NCBI RefSeq assembly: GCF_027947575.1
Contig: NZ_CP116256.1
Coordinates: forward strand, 5,022,001-5,086,000
Direction: 5' to 3'
DNA length: 64,000 nt
From: Streptomyces rubrogriseus
Lineage (GTDB): Bacteria; Actinomycetota; Actinomycetes; Streptomycetales; Streptomycetaceae
Below the pieces are notes generated by a model. The model was not told the origin of the DNA. It made no database searches and was given only the letters and a program-made list of their open reading frames with translations. The first letter of the stretch is position 1. The number at the start of each line of letters is the position of its first letter. Both the position numbers and the translations under genes were made by a program. Shown here in pieces: positions 44,652 through 52,816 of this stretch.

Positions 44652-46898
44652 GTGAAGGCAGCGGGACGCTCGGCGCGGACACGGCTGCGCGACCGCGTCG
44701 CCGCGTCCGACCCGGGTCTGTTGCGGCTGACGGCGGGTTTGCGGACGGTGGGCGCCATCGCGCTGACGCTGGGCGTGCTCGCCGTCTTCGGCGTGGACGT
44801 GAAGCATCTGGTCGCGGGCGCCATGGCGGCGATGGTCGCGACCTTCGCCATTCGGGAGAAGGAACCGGGCCCGCAGGCGGTCACGCTGGCGCTGGGGCTG
44901 CCCGTCGCCCTGGCCTCGGTCTCGCTGAGCACGCTGCTGGCGTCGTGGGTCGTCGTCGGGGACGCCTTCTTCGTCGTCCTGATCTTCTCGGCGGTCTTCG
45001 TCCGCCGGTTCGGCGACCGGGGCACCGCGCTCGGGCTGATCGGCTTCCAGGTCTACTTCGTGTCGCTGTTCGTCGGCGGCAAGGTGTCCGGGCTGCCCGG
45101 GCTGTGGGCCGCCGTGGCCGTGGCGTTCGCGTCCAGCGCGGTGGTGCGCTTCGGGGTGGTCCCGGCGACGCCGGCGCGCATCCTCGGTCTGCTGCGGCAG
45201 GCCTTCCGGGCCCGGCTGGCCCAGCTGATCGCCACCCAGATCGAGTTGCTGGACGCCGGTCCCGACGACATCGACAAGACGCTGGAGCGCCTGCGCGAGG
45301 GCACCGCGCGCCTGCACGAGACGGCTCTGCTGATCCAGTCCCGGCTGGACGAGGGCACACCCGACGCGTCCACGGCACGCCTGGTGCAGCGGCGCATCGC
45401 GGACGCCGAGATCGCCGCCGAGCGCCTCGGTCTGCTGCTGCTGACCGCGCGCAGCGCCGAGCGGGCCGACACCCTCACGCTGCATCTGCCGGGTGCGCCC
45501 GCTCCCGCGGTGGGCCACTCCCCCGCTCCGGGCGAGGCCACCGAGCTGCTGCGCCGCGATCTGACGGCGCTGCGCACCCTGGTGCTGCGGCCGCCCGCGG
45601 AGGCGCGCGGTACGGCCCTGTCCCACCTGCGCAACCGGCTGCTCGGCTACCGCGACGAGGAGAACCTGCCGGAGGCGACCGCGGCCGTCCAGGACGTGTT
45701 CCGCGGCGTCGGTGAGACGGCGCGCGCGGTCATGGGCCTGAGGATCGCGCTGGACGGGCCGCAGGACGAGTCCGACGACTCACCGGCCACCGCACGTTCC
45801 CGGGAGGAGCTGGACGCCGAGGACGCGGCCATCGACGCCGGTGAGGAGGCGGCCGAGGAGGAGGAGCAGACCGGGCTGCGGCGGCCCACCACGCGCGCCG
45901 CGGTGCAGGTGGCCGTGGGGTCCTCGCTGGCGATCGTGGGCGGCGAGTTCCTGTCCTCGCAGCGCTGGTACTGGGCGGTGCTCACCTGCTGGATCGTCTT
46001 CATCAACACCGCGTCGACCGGCGAGATCCTGGTCAAGGGATACCGCCGGCTGCTCGGTACGGTGCTGGGCGTGGTGGCGGGCATCGTGCTGGCCGGTCTG
46101 GTGGGCAACCACACCTGGACCGCGTTCGGGCTGGTGCTGGTGCTGATCTTCGCGATGTTCTACACGGCGCCGCTGTCCTACACGCTGATGTCGTTCTTCG
46201 TCACCGCGATGCTCGGGCTGCTGTACACGCTGCTGCACACGTACAGCATGTCGGTGCTGCTGCTGCGGGTGGAGGAGACGGCGCTCGGCGCGGCCTGCGG
46301 GATCGTGGCGGCGGCGCTGGTGCTGCCGATACGCACCGACCGGCGGACGAACGAACTCCTCGGCACGGTGCTGGAGCGGCTCACCGACGTCACGGAGGGT
46401 GCCGTCGACCAGCTCAGCGGCGGACCCGAGGCGGACCTGCTGGACACCGCGCGGGAGCTGGACCAGGCCCTGGGCGACCTGCGGGCCGCCACCCAGCCGC
46501 TGACCCATCCGATCACGCCACTGCGGGCCCGACGGGACACGGCCCGTTACGTGGTGGCGCTGCTGGAGACCTGCGCCTATCACGCGCGGTCGCTGGCGGC
46601 GACGGCCGAGCTGCTGCCCACCCATCCGTCGATCGCGGCCGACCCGCGGCTGCGCGGCGCGGTGCGGCGCACGGTGCGCAACATCGAGGCGATCGCCGCC
46701 CATGTCGCGGACGAGAACGCCGGGACGCGGGTGGAGACGGGGCCGAGCATCGCCTCGCTGCTGGAGCCGGACGCCGCCGGAGTACCGCGGTACGGCCGTA
46801 TCACGGGCCGGGTGCTGCGGCACCTGGAGCGGCTGGACGAGGCGGTGGTCGGCCTCGCCCGGCCGCTGGGCGTGACCGTCGGGGCGCCGCAGCGGTGA
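44652..46898 (+). CDS. FUSC-family membrane protein (aromatic acid exporter-like)
   Basis: About 748 residues. Two blocks of roughly six membrane helices (about 25-170 and 415-560) are separated by a long soluble segment, and a C-terminal soluble helical domain follows. The second block opens TRAAVQVAVGSSLAIVGGEFL and includes RWYWAVLTCWIVFINTASTGE, typical of FUSC/YccS proteins. The loop at 375-405 is very acidic (DAEDAAIDAGEEAAEEEEQ). Substrate is unknown. GTG 44652 is preferred; an in-frame GTG at 44640 is too close to GGGAGAG. Confidence 0.88.
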   Translation: MKAAGRSARTRLRDRVAASDPGLLRLTAGLRTVGAIALTLGVLAVFGVDVKHLVAGAMAAMVATFAIREKEPGPQAVTLALGLPVALASVSLSTLLASWVVVGDAFFVVLIFSAVFVRRFGDRGTALGLIGFQVYFVSLFVGGKVSGLPGLWAAVAVAFASSAVVRFGVVPATPARILGLLRQAFRARLAQLIATQIELLDAGPDDIDKTLERLREGTARLHETALLIQSRLDEGTPDASTARLVQRRIADAEIAAERLGLLLLTARSAERADTLTLHLPGAPAPAVGHSPAPGEATELLRRDLTALRTLVLRPPAEARGTALSHLRNRLLGYRDEENLPEATAAVQDVFRGVGETARAVMGLRIALDGPQDESDDSPATARSREELDAEDAAIDAGEEAAEEEEQTGLRRPTTRAAVQVAVGSSLAIVGGEFLSSQRWYWAVLTCWIVFINTASTGEILVKGYRRLLGTVLGVVAGIVLAGLVGNHTWTAFGLVLVLIFAMFYTAPLSYTLMSFFVTAMLGLLYTLLHTYSMSVLLLRVEETALGAACGIVAAALVLPIRTDRRTNELLGTVLERLTDVTEGAVDQLSGGPEADLLDTARELDQALGDLRAATQPLTHPITPLRARRDTARYVVALLETCAYHARSLAATAELLPTHPSIAADPRLRGAVRRTVRNIEAIAAHVADENAGTRVETGPSIASLLEPDAAGVPRYGRITGRVLRHLERLDEAVVGLARPLGVTVGAPQR

Positions 46899-46921
46899 CG
46901 GTCCCGCCCTGGTGGTGAGGG

Positions 46922-47356
46922 TCAGAAGTCGCTGGGCAGACCGCTCGCCTCGGCGATTCCGCGCAGCTCCTCGTTCTGCTGGTGGCGTTCCTTGAGGTAG
47001 TCGGCGATCTCGCCGAGTCGTTCGGGGTCGGAGGCGGTGGTCGCGTCGGTGACGACCCGGACCGGGCCGGTCTCGTCGGTGCTGATCTCGACGACCTCGT
47101 TGTCGAGGCGTCCGGTGACGGCGGTGGCGATGACCAGTGCGGCCTCGTCCCTGATCTCCTGGGGCAGCGCCTCGGCGCTGTCCCCGTCGAGCGAGAAGTC
47201 GATGGTCGGCATCTGCTGCTCGTCGATCGCCTGGAGGACCGGTTCCACCACGCTGAGCAGCAGCTGGTAGTCGTCGCTGGCCATGCGCACGCGCAGCAGG
47301 TCGAGGTAGACGTCCACGGGACGTCCGTCCGGCGGAGGAATCTCGTGTTCGTTCAT
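46922..47356 (-). CDS. Conserved hypothetical protein, acidic
   Basis: A 144-residue acidic protein not assigned to a family (opening MNEHEIPPPDGRPVDVYLDL; LSVVEPVLQAIDEQQMPTID; ending DYLKERHQQNEELRGIAEAS). No membrane segment or known motif. It lies 28 bases after the DUF1206 gene on the same strand and is probably co-transcribed with it. Converges on the FUSC gene. Confidence 0.7.
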   Translation of the reverse strand: MNEHEIPPPDGRPVDVYLDLLRVRMASDDYQLLLSVVEPVLQAIDEQQMPTIDFSLDGDSAEALPQEIRDEAALVIATAVTGRLDNEVVEISTDETGPVRVVTDATTASDPERLGEIADYLKERHQQNEELRGIAEASGLPSDF

Positions 47357-47384
47357 TCGCCCCGTGTTCCCCGTGCCGGGACTC

Positions 47385-48227
47385 TCAGACCCTCCGCCAG
47401 CGGGCGAGGGCGAAGGAGAAGACGCCGAACAGCACCAGGCCCGCGGCGACACAGGCCAGCAGCCAGGGGCCGAGGGAGGTGTCGGCGAAGGAACGGAGGG
47501 TGTCGTCCAGTCCCTTCGCCCGGTCGGGTTCGTAGGCGACGGCGGCCCGTACGGCGAAGGCGCCCGCCGCGGCGAACACGATGCCGCGGGCCGTCCCGCC
47601 GCCGACTCCGGTGACGTCGACCAGCAGCCGGGCCCGGGGGCTCAGTCCGCCGAGCTTCATCTTCTTGCGATAGCTGCGGCGCAGCGCCTGTACGCCGATC
47701 ACCACCCCGGCGACGACGATCGCGGCACCCGCGGCGCCCACGAGCCACCGGCCGGCGGGCATCTCCATCACCCGGGCCGTGATGTCCCGGGACTGCCGGT
47801 CGCTGGAACCGCCGCCGCCTGCTCCGGCCGCGAAGGCGAGGACGGAGTAGGCGACGAACGCGTAGAAGACGCAGCGGGCGGCGGCGGGCAGGCGTTTCCT
47901 CGCCGTGCGGCCGTCCTTGCCCGTGACTCCGAAGAGCGCTTCGGACAGCCGCCACAGGGCCATGCCGACGAGTCCGGCGCCCAGCGCCCACAGCAGCACC
48001 GCGCCGAAGGGCCGGTCCGACAGCTCGGCCAGGGCGCCGCCCCGGTCCGCCTGCCGGTTCCCGCCGCCGAAGGCGATCTGCAGGGCCAGGATGCCGACCA
48101 GCAGGTAGATGACCCCGCGGGCGGCCAGTCCCGCCCGGGCCGCCCCCTCGGCCGCCGATCCGTTCGCCGCCCGCCGGGCGCGGCCCCGCCCGGTACGGGC
48201 CAGACCGCCCGCGACACCTGCGTTCAT
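47385..48227 (-). CDS. DUF1206 membrane protein
   Basis: A 280-residue protein with six predicted helices in three two-helix repeats, each starting with an A-R-G-V/I pattern: GLAARGVIYLLVGILALQIAF, AARCVFYAFVAYSVLAFA and GTARGIVFAAAGAFAVRAAV. This three-fold layout defines DUF1206, of unknown function. ATG 48227 has GAGGGGA upstream. Often found near SigB-type stress genes in actinomycetes, as here. Confidence 0.88.
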   Translation of the reverse strand: MNAGVAGGLARTGRGRARRAANGSAAEGAARAGLAARGVIYLLVGILALQIAFGGGNRQADRGGALAELSDRPFGAVLLWALGAGLVGMALWRLSEALFGVTGKDGRTARKRLPAAARCVFYAFVAYSVLAFAAGAGGGGSSDRQSRDITARVMEMPAGRWLVGAAGAAIVVAGVVIGVQALRRSYRKKMKLGGLSPRARLLVDVTGVGGGTARGIVFAAAGAFAVRAAVAYEPDRAKGLDDTLRSFADTSLGPWLLACVAAGLVLFGVFSFALARWRRV

Positions 48228-48288
48228 GTGGATCCCCTCCCCGACTTCGCACGCGGTGGTACCGACGTGCGCCCGGCCGTCTTCCGTC

Positions 48289-48528
48289 TCAGTCCGCCAC
48301 GCCCGCGTGAGCGGCGCCGGGCACCGGCTCCGGCGCGTCCGCGAGGTGGCGCCGGGCCGTCTCCAGGGCCCGCCGTACCTCACGCGTGCCGGTCGACACG
48401 CACAGCGTGTACGCCAGGTCCCGGGTCCGCGGACCCGGTTCGCCCGTCGCGTCGGCGGGCTCGTTCACCGCGGCGGCCTCGTACTCCGCGAGGAGTCTGC
48501 GCAGCACCGCGGGGTGTGGCATCAGCAT
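48289..48528 (-). CDS. DUF5133-family protein (second copy)
   Basis: A 79-residue paralogue of the protein at 19200: MLMPHPAVLRRLLAEYEA, then LAYTLCVSTGTREVRRALETA. It lies 74 bases downstream of the sigma factor gene on the same strand, so it probably belongs to the HATPase-sigma-DUF5133 unit. Function is unknown. ATG 48528 is preceded by GGGACGGGACGG. Confidence 0.78.
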   Translation of the reverse strand: MLMPHPAVLRRLLAEYEAAAVNEPADATGEPGPRTRDLAYTLCVSTGTREVRRALETARRHLADAPEPVPGAAHAGVAD

Positions 48529-48602
48529 CCGTCCCGTCCCCTCCCTGTCACTTTCCGTGTCCCCTGTGGCCCTCGTGGCCCCGGTGGCCCCGGTTGCCGC
48601 CA

Positions 48603-49466
48603 TCAGGTCCGCGCCGGGTGGCCGGGGCGGGCCGTGCGCTGTCCCATCGCCTCGTCGCGGACGCGGGCGCAGCTGCGGCTGATGAGCCGGGAGACGTGCA
48701 TCTGCGAGATGCCCAGGCAGTCGGCGATCCGGCTCTGCGTCATGTCCTCGAAGAAGCGCATGTAGAGGATGGCGCGCTCCCGTTCGGGCAGCCTGCGCAG
48801 GCCCTCCTTGGCGGACTCGCGGTCGATCACCGTGTCGTACGAGGTGTCGGCGGCGCCGAGGGTGTCCGCGAGGCTGTAGCCGTCGTCGCCCGCCGACAGC
48901 TCGGCGTCCAGCGAGAGGGTGCTGAAGCTCTCCAGCGCCTCCATCCCGGCGCCGACCTCGTCCTCGCTCAGCCCGGTGTGGGCGGCGAGGGCGGCCACCG
49001 AGGGTTCGGGACTGCCCGGGCTCTGGGCGAGTTCCCGGCGGGCGACGCGCACCTTGTTGCGCAGTTCCTGGACCCGGCGGGGCACCCTCAGGGCCCACAT
49101 CCGGTCGCGGAAGTGGCGCTTGACCTCGCCGGTGATGGTGGGCACGGCGTAGCTCTCGAAGGCCCCCCGCTCGGGGTCGAAGCGGTCGATGGCCTTGACC
49201 AGGCCGAGCGCAGCGACCTGGCGGAGGTCCTCGATGGACTCCCCGCGGTCCCGGAACCGCCCGGCGATGCGGTGGGCCATGGGCAGCCATGCCGTGACGA
49301 GTTCGTCGCGGACGGCGTCGCGTTCGGGTCCGTCCGCCAGCCCGGCCAGGCGGCCGAAGAGGGCCATGGTGTCGGGGGCGTCGTCGTGGCGGCGGCGTGC
49401 GGGGGTGGTCGAGGGCTGGGCGGACTGGGTGGTACCGGGACGGATGGTGGGCGTTTCTATGAGCAT
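48603..49466 (-). CDS. SigB/SigF-family alternative sigma factor (second copy)
   Basis: A 287-residue group 3 sigma factor close to the one at 14204. Region 2 is DLRQVAALGLVKAIDRFDP and AVPTITGEVKRHFRDRMWAL; region 4 is LPERERAILYMRFFEDMTQ with ISQMHVSRLISRSC. It has a longer N-terminal tail. ATG 49466 follows AGGAG at about ten bases. The HATPase gene lies just upstream on the same strand and is a likely anti-sigma factor; DUF5133 follows. Confidence 0.93.
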   Translation of the reverse strand: MLIETPTIRPGTTQSAQPSTTPARRRHDDAPDTMALFGRLAGLADGPERDAVRDELVTAWLPMAHRIAGRFRDRGESIEDLRQVAALGLVKAIDRFDPERGAFESYAVPTITGEVKRHFRDRMWALRVPRRVQELRNKVRVARRELAQSPGSPEPSVAALAAHTGLSEDEVGAGMEALESFSTLSLDAELSAGDDGYSLADTLGAADTSYDTVIDRESAKEGLRRLPERERAILYMRFFEDMTQSRIADCLGISQMHVSRLISRSCARVRDEAMGQRTARPGHPART

Positions 49467-49637
49467 GCGGATCCGCTCCTGAACGGTGGTCTCAGGGACT
49501 TTCCGCGGGAACGGCGCTGTCCGGGTGTCGTCCCCGGCACAGCCGGGGCACCGAAGCAGCCCTACCGCTCCCGCTGCTGCGCCTCCGGTCCGAAGCACGA
49601 ATCTGCGACTGCCCCCGGCCCGGTGGAACAAACTCCG

Positions 49638-49649
49638 CTTTTCGAAAAG
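49638..49649. promoter_or_regulatory. Perfect 12-bp palindrome between anti-sigma and sigma genes
   Basis: CTTTTCGAAAAG lies 172 bases before the sigma factor start and just after the HATPase stop. It is the only clearly AT-rich spot in this 186-base gap. A binding site or weak hairpin is possible. Confidence 0.35.
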
Positions 49650-49652
49650 TCA

Positions 49653-50111
49653 TCAGGACAGCGGAACGACCACGGTGATGCACTTGCCGCCCGAGGGAAG
49701 ATCTGCCACCCGCACCTCGCGGGCCAGCCGGCAGACGATCGGCCAGCCCCGGCCGCCGAGGCGTCGACGGCCCCGGTCGTCGGTGGCCGGCACCGCCACC
49801 GGCAGGTCGTGGCTGCGGTCGCACACCGAGAGGCGCACGCCCGGTCGCACGCCCGGCCCCACGACGTCGACCTGGAAGTCGGTGATGCCGCCGCCGTGCA
49901 GGATGGCGTTGGTGGTCAGCTCCGAGGCGACGAGCACGGCGTCCGACAGGGCACACGGGTCGCACGACGCCCGCCCGCCGGCGCCGCGGCACTCGGTGAC
50001 GGCGCGTTCCACCGCCGCGCGCGCGTCGGCGGGCCGGCACGGCCGGTACCTGCGGCCCGTGTCCCCGCCGCGCTGCTCGACGACGGGTTGAGTCGTGTCC
50101 CTGTCACGCAT
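49653..50111 (-). CDS. RsbW-like anti-sigma HATPase (probable regulator of the adjacent sigma factor)
   Basis: A 152-residue HATPase: LVASELTTNAILHGGG (N-box), LSVCDRSHDLP (G1) and LGGRGWPIVCRLAREV (G2). The middle contains Cys residues (TECRGAGGRASCDPC), unusual for RsbW and possibly redox-active. It lies upstream of the SigB-like gene on the same strand, the standard anti-sigma/sigma order. ATG 50111. Confidence 0.87.
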   Translation of the reverse strand: MRDRDTTQPVVEQRGGDTGRRYRPCRPADARAAVERAVTECRGAGGRASCDPCALSDAVLVASELTTNAILHGGGITDFQVDVVGPGVRPGVRLSVCDRSHDLPVAVPATDDRGRRRLGGRGWPIVCRLAREVRVADLPSGGKCITVVVPLS

Positions 50112-50275
50112 CGGTCAGCTCCGCTCCCTGGTCGGTCGGTCGGACGGCCCGGTCCGGCGCTGCGCGCGCCGTTGGGCCCGTCACTTTCGGCTGACCTCTG
50201 CCGGTAGGGGCAAACCTCCGGTCCTCCGTGCGGCCCACGGGCCATCCGGTCGCCCTGCGGGGGTACGCGGAGTGC

Positions 50276-50509
50276 ATGACGGATGTTGTGGACGCGGACG
50301 AACTGCTGCGCCGGATGCACCGCGCGAGGGCCTGTGCGCTGGAGGAGGGGCGGAGCTGGCGGGCGCGCAGCGAGGCGCTGCGGTCGACCGACCCGGAGGG
50401 CTCCAGGGAGGCCGCCGTACGGACGGTGGCGTACGAGGCGGTGCTGCGGGTGCTGGACGAGGTGCTGACTCCGGGCCGGAACGCGGACCGGCGGTCCCCG
50501 GCGGATTGA
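50276..50509 (+). CDS. Small hypothetical protein
   Basis: A 77-residue, helical, charged protein (MTDVVDADELLRRMHRARAC, ending VAYEAVLRVLDEVLTPGRNA) of no recognised family. ATG 50276 follows CGGAG. A GGGTAC sequence at 50261 resembles a SigB-type -10 only ten bases before the start, but the -35 element does not fit. It precedes the decarboxylase gene by 29 bases. Confidence 0.6.
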   Translation: MTDVVDADELLRRMHRARACALEEGRSWRARSEALRSTDPEGSREAAVRTVAYEAVLRVLDEVLTPGRNADRRSPAD

Positions 50510-50538
50510 CGCGGCGCCGGGCGGGAAACCGGGTCGGC

Positions 50539-52017
50539 ATGACAGTCGATCACCGCCGAGCACCGGTCCTGGAAGCCCTCGTCGAATACCGCCGTGCAGG
50601 ACGGCTGTCGTTCACGCCGCCCGGGCACAAGCAGGCGCGCGGGGCGGACCCCGCGGTGCGCGAGGTGCTGGGTGACGCCGTGTTCCACGGGGACGTGCTG
50701 GCGACGGCCGGACTCGACGACCGGCTCACCCGGGGACGGGTGCTGCAGCGCGCCCAGGAGCTGATGGCGGACGCCGTGCACGCCGATCACACGTTCTTCT
50801 CGACGTGCGGGAGTTCCCTGTCGGTGAAGGCGGCGATGCTGGCGGTGGCTGGGCCGCACGAGAAGCTGCTGATCGGCCGGGACGCCCACAAGTCCGTGGT
50901 CTCGGGGCTGATCCTGTCCGGCATCGAGCCGGTGTGGGTCGAACCGCGCTGGGACGCGGAACGGCATCTGGCCCATCCGCCGACCGCCGAGTCGTTCGAG
51001 GAGGCGTTCAAGGCGCATCCCGACGCCAAGGGTGCCCTGGTCACCAGCCCGACGCCGTACGGTGCGAGCGCCGATCTGCGAGCCGTCGCCGAGGTCTGCC
51101 ACGGGCGCTCGCTGCCGCTGATCGTCGACGAGGCATGGGGGGCGCACCTGCCCTTCCACCCGGATCTGCCGTCCTGGGCGATGGACGCGGGCGCGGACAT
51201 CTGCGTGACCAGCATCCACAAGATGGGCAGCGGTCTCGAACAGGGTTCGGTGTTCCACCTGCGCGGCGACCTGGTGCCGCCCAAGCTGCTCGGCATGCGC
51301 GCCGACCTGCTGAGCACCACCAGCCCGTCGGTGCTGATCTTCGCCGGTCTCGACGGGTGGCGCCGCCAGATGGCGCTCGGCGGGCAGGAGCTGATGAGCG
51401 GCGCGCTGGAGCTGGCGGCCGGTGTCCGGGCGGCCGTCGAGGAGATCGACGGCATGCACGTCAACGACCGCGAGGACTTCTGCGGTCCCGGGCCGGCCCA
51501 CGGTTTCGATCCGCTGCCGGTCGTCATCGACCTCGAAGGGCTCGGTGTCTCGGGCTTCCGGGCTGCGGACTGGCTGCGGGAGCACCGCGGCGTGGTCGCC
51601 CACATCACCGACCACCGCCGCATCGGCGCGCAGATCACCCACGGCGACGACCGGGGGACCGCCGACGAACTGCTCACCGCCCTCAAGGACCTGGCCCGCG
51701 CCGCCCCGGGCCTGGAATCCGCTCCGCGCGTCGAGGTGCCGTCGCCGGCCGAGCTGCGGATGCCTCAGGTGTGCCTGCCCCGGGACGCGTTCTTCGGACC
51801 CACCGAGGACGTGCCCCTGGACCGGGCCGCCGGCCGGGTCGCGGCGGAGATGATCACTCCGTATCCGCCCGGCATTCCGGCCGTGCTGCCCGGCGAGCGG
51901 CTGGCCGAGCCGGTCCTGCGCTATCTGCGCAGCGGCCTGGAGGCGGGGATGTACCTCCCCGACCCGACCGATCCGGCGCTGGAGACGGTCCGGGTCGTCG
52001 CGGAGCACGGTGCGTGA
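50539..52017 (+). CDS. PLP-dependent Orn/Lys/Arg decarboxylase-family protein
   Basis: A 492-residue fold type I decarboxylase. It opens with FTPPGHKQARGADP, a hallmark of this family; the PLP Lys lies in TSIHKMGSGLEQGS, and the cofactor Asp in LPLIVDEAWGAHLPF. The C-terminal domain has ITPYPPGIPAVLPGE. It would make cadaverine, putrescine or agmatine; substrate choice cannot be read off. It is of the short form lacking the N-terminal wing domain of inducible enterobacterial enzymes. ATG 50539. Confidence 0.93.
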   Translation: MTVDHRRAPVLEALVEYRRAGRLSFTPPGHKQARGADPAVREVLGDAVFHGDVLATAGLDDRLTRGRVLQRAQELMADAVHADHTFFSTCGSSLSVKAAMLAVAGPHEKLLIGRDAHKSVVSGLILSGIEPVWVEPRWDAERHLAHPPTAESFEEAFKAHPDAKGALVTSPTPYGASADLRAVAEVCHGRSLPLIVDEAWGAHLPFHPDLPSWAMDAGADICVTSIHKMGSGLEQGSVFHLRGDLVPPKLLGMRADLLSTTSPSVLIFAGLDGWRRQMALGGQELMSGALELAAGVRAAVEEIDGMHVNDREDFCGPGPAHGFDPLPVVIDLEGLGVSGFRAADWLREHRGVVAHITDHRRIGAQITHGDDRGTADELLTALKDLARAAPGLESAPRVEVPSPAELRMPQVCLPRDAFFGPTEDVPLDRAAGRVAAEMITPYPPGIPAVLPGERLAEPVLRYLRSGLEAGMYLPDPTDPALETVRVVAEHGA

Positions 52018-52026
52018 GCGGAGCCC

Positions 52027-52063
52027 GGTGAGTGAAACGACGGGGTGCCGGGTGAGTGAAACG
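52027..52063 (+). repeat. Direct repeat of 13 bases upstream of the candidate small RNA
   Basis: GGTGAGTGAAACG occurs exactly at 52027-52039 and 52051-52063, 24 bases apart. It follows the decarboxylase stop and lies about 60-95 bases before the inferred start of the small RNA, a position suited to an activator site. Confidence 0.6.
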
Positions 52064-52120
52064 GGTCACGTGTCCCGGTGCCGGTTTCGCGGAACGCCCA
52101 GAGATGGTTTAGCGTTCATC

Positions 52121-52208
52121 CATACGTGGCGACGGAGTCGACCGAAATGTCCTCCGCGGTCACCGCTTACGGCCCTGGCCGGCCTCCCCCGTCCGGCCAG
52201 GGCTTTTT
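52121..52208 (+). ncRNA. Candidate structured small RNA with C-rich loop
   Basis: A TAGCGT -10-like element (52110-52115) would start RNA near 52121. The first part can fold as GTGGCGAC (52126-52133) pairing with GTCACCGC with one mismatch, extended inside by GGAG/CTCC. The RNA ends with an 11-bp stem, a C-rich ten-base loop (CCTCCCCCGT) and TTTTT. No open frame of credible coding character fits. C-rich loops and this layout recall the actinobacterial 6C small RNA; assignment is tentative. Confidence 0.5.
52172..52208 (+). terminator. Intrinsic terminator with T-run
   Basis: GCCCTGGCCGG (52172-52182), loop, CCGGCCAGGGC (52193-52203), then TTTTT (52204-52208). A perfect 11-bp stem with a real T-run is rare in this GC-rich window. 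It lies 145 bases before the next coding start and so ends a separate short transcript or attenuates the downstream gene. Confidence 0.85.
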
Positions 52209-52353
52209 CATGCCCTCGCGCCCCCGTCCCCGGTTCCGGCACGGAATCCGTACGGGATCCCGCCGTCCGCCGAGGTGCTCAGCGCGGCGACAGAGACTGA
52301 AATGGGCATAGGGAAAGCCCCGGAACCGAATCGCCGGCGAGGAGCCCCGTGCC

Positions 52354-52809
52354 ATGACCAAAGCGATCAAACTGCTGAACGCCCTCCCCCTCCCCCAGCG
52401 CGCGCGGCTCATGGAGCTGGCCCAGGAGGTCTCCTTCCCGGAGGACGACCGGATCTTCGAAGCAGGGGGCAGGGCGGACCGCTTCTGGGTCATCCGCTCC
52501 GGCGCGGTCTCCCTGACCCAGCAGGTGACCTCCCTGCAGCGGGTCACGGTCGCCAGCCTCGGCGTGGGCGACCTGCTCGGCTGGTCCTGGCTGTTCCCGC
52601 CCTACGAGTGGGACTTCGGCGCCGAGGCGTTCAGCCCGGTGCGCGCCTACGAGTTCGAGGCGGCCTCGGTGCTCGACCTGTGCGAGCGGGACCCGCAGCT
52701 GGGCATCGTGCTGGTGCGGTCGGTCGCGGAGATCCTCGCGCACCGGCTGGAGTCCACCCGGGGCCGGCTCATGGAGCACTACGCCCTGCACGGGCGCGGC
52801 TCCCTGTGA
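52354..52809 (+). CDS. Stand-alone cyclic nucleotide-binding domain (Crp-like) protein
   Basis: A 151-residue protein with only the cNMP-binding beta-roll (FPEDDRIFEAGGRADRFWVI, LGVGDLLGWSWLFPPYEWDFG, then a C-helix). There is no helix-turn-helix, so it cannot bind DNA like Crp. The phosphate-binding cassette expected as G-E-x-x-x-x-x-x-R-A/T-A is replaced by GWSWLFPPYEWDFGAEA, so nucleotide binding is doubtful. Such proteins may be partners in signalling complexes. ATG 52354 follows GAGGAG. It converges with the MFS gene. Confidence 0.88.
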   Translation: MTKAIKLLNALPLPQRARLMELAQEVSFPEDDRIFEAGGRADRFWVIRSGAVSLTQQVTSLQRVTVASLGVGDLLGWSWLFPPYEWDFGAEAFSPVRAYEFEAASVLDLCERDPQLGIVLVRSVAEILAHRLESTRGRLMEHYALHGRGSL

Positions 52810-52816
52810 GCCGCCC

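Noticed and set aside
50242..50266. SigB-type promoter before the small gene at 50276
   Set aside because: GGGTAC is present, but the element at the correct distance is CCAT, lacking the required G of GNNT, and the -10 would be only ten bases from the start codon.
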